Under the pieces are notes generated by a model, which was not told where the DNA came from, did no database searches, and saw only the letters and a program-made list of their open reading frames with translations. The translations under genes and the position numbers were made by a program. From Syngnathus acus (Eukaryota; Chordata; Actinopteri; Syngnathiformes; Syngnathidae), in assembly GCF_901709675.1 (NCBI RefSeq), contig NC_051099.1:496001-560000 (forward strand): a stretch of 64,000 nucleotides of DNA. The letters run 5' to 3'. Shown piece by piece: positions 57,523 to 64,000 of this stretch. Every line of letters starts with the position of its first letter. The stretch's first letter is position 1.

Positions 57523-60500
57523 ATGGTTTGGAGAAAGTTTCCTTTGGCTGCGTTCTTCTGCCTTGTCCTTGCAATGTTGCCTTCTCACACAGGTATGAGC
57601 TGCACATTATTTTGGTCTTGTGTTCTATATGTACTGCCGTATCAAATCGTCCTGGTGTAGGAAAATCAAAGTGCAAACAAGTCATGAAATTCTGAATTGA
57701 TTTGTGGTATTTCTTTGTAGACGCTGTGGCTGTCATGTCAATAGATGTAGGGAGCGAATGGATGAAGATGGCAATCGTTAAACCCGGTGTGCCAATGGAG
57801 ATTGTTCTCAACAAGTGGGTAGCAACAAGCATGCGTTTCTGGTTCACGTCACTAATTCAGCGGCAGGTACAATCAGGAATAGGACTGGATATGACATTTC
57901 ATGGTATTATCACTTGGGTTTATTTGTAGAGAGTCAAGGAGGAAAACGCCAGCGGCTGTATGTCTCAAGGAAAATGAACGACTTTTCGGTGACAGTGCTT
58001 TAGGAGTGGTAAGGGCTAGGCTACACCCACCGTATTGGAAAATCCTAGCATATGCAATATGCTTGTTGAATTCATCGATATGCATGGTTGCTTGTGACAT
58101 TTTCAGTCTGTGAAGAATCCAAAAAGCGTCTATCGACACCTGCAAAGTCTCATGGGTAAAAAGCACAACAACCCACAGATAGCGCTTTACCAGAAACGCT
58201 TTCCTGAGCACCAACTGCAAGTTGACCCCGTTCGAGAGACGGTTTATTTCAAAGATTCAGAGTAAGTTGTCGGAATGCCAAATGCTGACGACCTTCATTC
58301 AACCTGTGTGACAATTGTTGTCCGGTAATAATGAACACTCCAAAAAATCGACTTCTCAGGAAAGTGCAGTACACAGCAGAAGAGCTTCTTGGGATGATGC
58401 TCAACTATACTCGTGGACTGGCTCAGGAGTTTGCAGGTCCGTTTCTTCTTCTTCTTCTTCTTCTTCAACAAACGGTCATTGATCTTCATTTGCCGATCGA
58501 CCGTCTTTCTACAAACCACAGAGCAGCCAATCAAAGATGCAGTCATCACTGTTCCAGCCTTTTTTAATCAGGCAGAGCGAAGGTCTGTCCTGCAGGCTGC
58601 ACACATGGCAGGGCTCAAGGTCCTTCAACTCATCAACGACAACACGGCCGTGGCCTTGAATTATGGGGTCTTTAGAAGGAAAGATATTGACAGTACAGGA
58701 AAGGTACATTTCAGTGTACAGTCATGTCAAATGATGAACTGCATGTGATCAAGTATTCTTTTGAAATAGAAGTAGCGATTGACAAAAGGTCTATATTGCT
58801 TCCTTTCAGAATGTGATGTTTTTTGATATGGGCTCAGGCAGCACGAGCGCCACCATTGTCACATACCAGACGGTGAAAACAAAGGAATCTGGCAGCCAGC
58901 CACAGTTGCAGATTCGAGGTGTCGGGTGAGTCCGTCAAAAGTCTACTTTTCGAGGTAAACGGACGACGGCAGCACCCTGATGTAGCTTTTGATTTGGGAA
59001 CTATTCTCCAGCTTTGACCGTGGATTGGGTGGCTTTGAGATGGATTTGCGCCTGCGGGATCATTTGGCTAAACTCTTCAACCAGCAGAAAAAGACCACCA
59101 AAGATGTGAGAGAGAATCACCGTGCCATGGCCAAGCTACTAAAGGAGGCCCAGAGGCTAAAGACAGTGCTCAGCGCAAATCTGGAATTCATGGCCCAGGT
59201 GAAGCCAGCTTCTTTTTTTTTTTTCTTTTTTCCCCCCCATAAGTCACAAGCCGGCTCCGGTTTTGGGAAATGTCTGATCTGGACCATTTCTTGCACTGTC
59301 CTGATGTTTCTTGCAGGTGGAAGGTTTAATAGATGAGATTGACTTCAAGGCCAAGGTCACCAGAGCAGAGTTTGAAGAGCTCTGTGTTGATCTCTTTGAA
59401 AGAGTGCCTCACCCAGTGCAAGAGGCCCTCACTGCTGCAGAAATGAATCTGGTCTGTAGTCACTATTTCCTTACACTGTATTTCAGAAATTGTTGTGCGT
59501 TATTCAGTATCTAGTTCTTTGTTGCAATAGGATGAAATTGAACAGGTGATTTTAGTTGGTGGCTCCACCCGTGTCCCAAAGGTTCAGGAGGTGCTGCTCA
59601 AAGCAGTAGGCAAGTAAGTGGAAACTTGAAGTCAGCTTCTCATGCTTCCAATACGCTAAGGGCTTCATCATTGTATTTCCTGGAATTTAGAGAGGAATTG
59701 GGAAAAAGCATCAATGCGGACGAGGCAGCAGCTATGGGAGCCGTGTATCAGGCTGCTGCTCTCAGTAAGGCCTTCAAAGTCACGCCGTTCCTGGTTCGAG
59801 ACGCAGCTGTCTTCCCCATTCAGGTCAGTTCGCTTTGGAACAAATCCTTATATTATGTACACTTTGTTTTTATTTTATTGGAGTAGAACATCACTCTAAT
59901 TCTACGCACTTGTGATTCCATTTCTAGGTGGATTTCACTCGCGAGGCCGAGGAGGAAGGTGCCCAAAGCTTGAAACACAGCAAACGTATCCTCTTTCAGA
60001 GGATGGCACCCTATCCCCAGCGAAAGGTCATCACATTCAACCGCTACACTGACGACTTTGCTTTCAACATCAACTACGGAGATGTCAGCTTCCTGTCACA
60101 GGAAGACCTTAGGTAGCTAATGTACAAAGTGTCAAAGTGAATGCCATGCTAGTCATGCTAAGGCTGTATCTATTTTCTGGGCTGCAGTGTGTTTGGCTCT
60201 CTCAATCTGACAACAGTCAAGTTGTCTGGAGTGGGCAGCAGCTTTCAGAAACACACACAGGCAGAGTCCAAAGGGATTAAGGCCCATTTCAACATGGATG
60301 AAAGTGGAGTTCTCCTATTGGATCGAGTAAGTGTTTATCCGCCGGCCTGGATGCGTCGCTCGCCCAACACACCTGATGGCACCTGATTATTATTACTTTT
60401 TTTTTTTTTTTTAAATCCGCAACAGGTGGAAGCTGTTTTTGAAACCATTGTGGAGGAGAAGGAGGAAGAATCCACATTAACCAGTAGGTTGTTTTTTGTT

Positions 60501-62689
60501 AAGTTTGCTATGGGGCACATTGTCTACATACAGTTTATCTGGGAAGTACTGTGGGGCTGTCACAAACAATTATTTTTGGAACCCATAATCGCCCCAATCT
60601 TGGCTCAGATTCCATGATGTTGCGTATATGATACTGCTTTTTGCGACCTTGATAATGACCTCACCACAACAAAAATACATTCACTTTTTTTTTTTTTAAT
60701 CTTACAGAACTAGGTAACACAATATCCACATTGTTTGGAGGAGGATCCCCAGAGCTTGCTCCAAATGTGACTGCACCTGTTCAGGTAACATTATTTTGGC
60801 AAATGGCTCTAATGTTACAAAGGGTGAAAAAAGAAAAAAATTACGGGGTCTGAATACTTTCTGCACTCACTGAAAAAAAAAAAAAGTGTGTATATATATA
60901 AATTTGTGTATTCAGGATGATAAGGAGGACTCTGGCAAAGCTGGCGAGAATCAAAATAAGGGCGAGGATACCCAAATGGGAGAGAGTACCAAGGAGGAAT
61001 CAGAGAAGAGTGCTACAGAGGAGAACAACCAGGAGAAGGCCCAAGATGCAGGCTCTTTGAATGACAACAAGGTAAAGTATGACGATTGAAATTCCTCATC
61101 CCAGTAACAATAAGAGCCAACATCCACTCTGTAGGAGGAAAAGGACGATGAAAAGAAATCCGATGATGAAAACGTAGCTAAACCTCTGAAAAAGGCAAAG
61201 ATCTCAGAAGACATCAAGATTGAGCTAGTCATCAATGATGTGATGGATCCCACTGATAATGACCTCAAAGCGTCAATAAATAAGTAAGAAATCACTCCCC
61301 CTTACCCCAACCGGCTTGCTTTTCTCTGAACTTGACTTTTTTTTTTTCTCTTCCCCCCAGGCTGCAAGATTTGACCGATCGAGACCTGGCCAAACAGGAA
61401 AGGGAAAAGATGCTCAACACCCTGGAAGCATTTATCTTTGAAACTCAGGTAAGATCAAGCATTCTTTCTTTCATCACTAGATAGATAGTGGTCAGAAAAA
61501 AGAAAGAAAAAAAACCCCACAGCTCCACATGATATGTGCTTGATGTTTACAGGACAAATTATACCAGGAGGATTACCAGTTGGTGGTGTCAGATGAGGAG
61601 AAGGAACAGATTTCCTCAAAGCTAAGCGAAGCATCTGCGTGGATGGATGATGAGGGCTACTCTGCCGCCACCAGTCAGCTAAAGGAAAGGTTTTCTCAGC
61701 TCAAGCATTTGTGCAAGGACATGTTTTTTAGGGTGGAAGAGCGGCGCAAGTGGCCCGATCGCCTCTCCGCCCTCGACAGTATGCTCAATACCTCCAGCAT
61801 CTTTTTGCGGTGAGCATCAACACGGAAGGCTGAGGATGCTACTTTTATATTGTTCTGACATGGTTTCCCCCCCCCCCCCCCGCAATTCTTTCAAAGGAGT
61901 GCAAAGCTCATTCCAGAGGATGATCAAATTTTTTCGCAAGTTGAACTGACTGTGTTGGAAAAAGTCATCAATGAGACGAGGGTAAGTGAAGTTTAATGTG
62001 ATGTGGTCCAAATTATTGGTGCGCTGGTGCAACCAAGAAATGTTGGACTAGACCTCTGAAAAATGGATTTTTAAAGTAATGCATCAAAAAACCCCATATG
62101 GTCTGTCCAGACGTGGAGGAACGAGACTACGGCCGAGCAGGAGAAGCGGTCTCCAAAAGAGCGTCCAATCATGCTCTCCAAAGACATTGAAACAAAGATT
62201 TCCCTGCTGGACCGAGAAGTCAACTATCTGCTCAACAAGGCAAAGTTTGCCAAACCCAAGTCTAAAGCCAAGGCCAAGAATAGCACCAGCTCTGATAAAA
62301 CCAGCAAGTCCAATACCACGGCTGAACAGAAAGTGGAGGAGAACTCTGACAAAACCAGTGGTGGGTGGCAGGCACATGCACACGCTCTGATGAGTAGGAG
62401 TTTGCACAACTGATAACTTGATATTTTCAAATGTAGAAAGCTTAGAAGAGAAGCTGCCCGTTGATGCCACGTCCACAGAGGAAAGCACTGCTCAGATAGA
62501 ATCTGATAGCAAATCACAGCTCACAGAAGAAGAAGAAGAAGAAACAGGTTGGTTTGCAGTACAACGTTCTGATGATAAACTGATTTCATATTGTCACAAA
62601 CATTTTTGATCTTTTTTTGTCTCACGTTGTCCTTATTTTTAGGAACTGAGAAAGCCAAATCTGAGAACCACATAGATGACGAATTATAA
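57523..62689 (+). CDS. hyou1: Hypoxia up-regulated protein 1 (GRP170/ORP150)
   Basis: This is an ER-lumen HSP110/GRP170 chaperone and nucleotide exchange factor for BiP. Twenty-three coding exons total 2913 bases (970 aa): 57523-57592, 57721-57814, 57930-58008, 58107-58261, 58360-58436, 58522-58703, 58810-58925, 59012-59198, 59317-59451, 59531-59613, 59691-59823, 59928-60112, 60188-60326, 60426-60483, 60708-60784, 60916-61071, 61135-61283, 61361-61448, 61553-61809, 61897-61981, 62111-62360, 62437-62547 and 62643-62689. A signal peptide ([18 protein letters not shown]) leads into the nucleotide-binding domain ([26 protein letters not shown]). A peptide-binding domain, a long acidic linker, a helical C-terminal domain and a Glu/Ser-rich tail ending IDDEL follow. 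IDDEL is a KDEL-type ER retention signal. No frame break was found. Confidence 0.95.
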
Positions 62690-63130
62690 CAACTGGAACT
62701 GGGAAAAGAATCAACAATATTTATTGATGATGTAAATGTTTTCATTTTTGATCTGATGTCCATTTGTTGTTAAAGACATGAGCAGGCCTACGTTCTCCGC
62801 TTCTTATGTTGGTCTCTCAGCAGCGTACACTTCACACTGTAAAGAAATGTAACAATTTCTTTTCCCCTTTTTCACGTGTTTAAGTTGTCCCGCCCCCTTC
62901 TCTGCACTGTATTTTTATCCGTATTGTTGGATGCTGACGCTGATGAAACCCTTGGACAGCCAACGTGTACCACACACGTCTGTGCCCTTAGAAGCTGCAA
63001 GACGAATTCTAAAAAATCCGTATCAATCAGACTGGATCATATCAACGTAGCATATTAGGATGAAATGAATATGGAGTTGTCTCAATTATGTGACTCAAAT
63101 GTTAAAGTACTTTAAAAAAAAAAAAAAAAA

Positions 63131-63591
63131 CTCCACATTCATCTGACGTCAGCGATGATGTTGTGTATAGTATGTCTGGGTACCTGCACCACTACTTTTG
63201 TCAGCATATTGAGTGTCCACTGACAGAAATAAGTTATTGGTGTGCTATTCCAAATAGCATGCTGTTATCTCCAGTTTATTTGAATGAAAAGGGCTGTTCT
63301 ATTGAGGGTTTTTTCCACTTGGATGATCATTCGGAAAAATTACAAATAAAATAAATGCAGCGTCAGCGTTCCTTCTCATTGTTATGATTGATTTGTTTAA
63401 TAAAAGGTGTATTGCAAAACAATTCTAACAATTAGTCTTGAGAGAGAGAGAATAAAAATAAAGGCCTTACTATGCCTTTTGACAAATCACATGGAGATGG
63501 TTGTTATGGTGAACTTTTTTATTTGCTTTTTAAAATGTGACAATACCGTAGAATGCAGGAGAAACACGTGCACGTTCTCTCCCATGTGCAG
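63131..63591 (-). repeat. Repeat segment A, right copy (inverted)
   Basis: This is the reverse complement of 55262-55724. The 56-codon frame is open here on the plus strand with a few substitutions and a slightly longer end. Confidence 0.85.
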
Positions 63592-63593
63592 CT

Positions 63594-63819
63594 TACCAGC
63601 TTGATCAGACTTTGAAGTTGGCTTTGACTTTAATGTCTACATATGATATTATAGGGAGACAATGTGGAGTGTTCGTTTCTCAACTCGAAGTTTGTGGGAT
63701 CGCTCCTCAAGAATTGTCCTTGAAGCCCAAGTGTGGACCTGGCTGGCAGCGCCTTGCATGGCAGCAGCCTCACATTGGTGTATGAATGGGTGAATGTGTT
63801 GCATTGTAAAGCGCTATGG
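63594..63819 (-). repeat. Repeat segment C, right copy (inverted)
   Basis: This is the reverse complement of 57117-57358. Its B-box-like motif has decayed (GGGATCGCTCC). It directly joins segment B. Confidence 0.75.
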
Positions 63820-64000
63820 AAATGAACAAAAGTTCAGAACTGAGAGCTCGGTGTACAAATTTATCACACACAGCTTCCTCTTCCTGCGTAATGCAGATGC
63901 CGCCCCATTAAAAAAATAAAAATAAAAAAAAAATATATATATATCATTTATTTATTTGAATGTTTTATTTTTGTCACTTTACTTGTATTGATCTGTGCAA
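63820..64000 (-). repeat. Repeat segment B, right copy (inverted, cut by window end)
   Basis: This is the reverse complement of 55843-56006, with a longer A/T-rich patch. Sequence beyond 64000 is needed to see whether a second segment A follows. Confidence 0.8.

Larger units (their letters stand above)
62690..64000. other. hyou1 3' region and right-hand repeat block
   Basis: 62690-63110 is probable hyou1 3' UTR without a clear AATAAA. A run of 19 A at 63112-63130 abuts repeat A at 63131. Repeats A, C and B then fill the rest of the window. Confidence 0.55.

Noticed and set aside
57930-58010. Apparent stops suggesting a broken hyou1 between exons 2 and 4
   Set aside because: A 79-base exon (57930-58008) in the correct phase restores [21 protein letters not shown]. 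The gene is intact.
63112-63130. A19 run as a retroposon poly-A tail of repeat A
   Set aside because: It lies at the wrong end for either orientation of the segment's presumed sense strand, and no target-site duplication was identified.

Overview
The window reads as a gene-dense piece of a ray-finned (teleost) fish chromosome. Nine genes are recognisable by protein similarity recalled from memory. They have short GT-AG introns, many simple-sequence tracts, a tRNA-derived SINE in two copies and other fish-type interspersed repeats. No database search was run. The exon models were read by hand, and for every recognised gene the exon lengths sum to a whole number of codons with one open frame.

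Left third (1-25.9 kb): the 3' part of clip2 (+), then gtf2ird1 (+), dtx2 (-) and an FHDC-type formin (+). clip2 and gtf2ird1 are neighbours in the human Williams-Beuren region (7q11.23), and DTX2 lies on the same human arm. A tRNA-Trp gene (-) follows at 26.15 kb. After it comes a small spliced gene that I do not recognise (26.48-27.24 kb, +), starting at a housekeeping-style promoter.

Middle and right (27.7-53.4 kb): gria1 (AMPA receptor GluA1 type, -), cystm1 (-), apbb3 (-), sra1 (+) and camk2a (+). All five human counterparts lie on 5q31-q33, so this is a second conserved block joined to the 7q11-like block. gria1 and camk2a products meet at the excitatory synapse, where CaMKII phosphorylates GluA1. 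apbb3 and sra1 are divergent and share a 0.64-kb CpG/CRE-containing upstream region.

Right end (55.2-64 kb): hyou1 (+), the ER HSP110-family chaperone, with an ER-stress-element-like motif upstream. It is flanked by inverted copies of repeat segments. No CRISPR array, phage, operon or clearly novel system is visible. The most unusual items are the unrecognised small gene at 26.5 kb, a single hybrid flip/flop exon and altered C-terminus in gria1, a minisatellite of decoy splice acceptors in camk2a, CAG-run splice acceptors in clip2 and apbb3, and the repeat architecture around hyou1.
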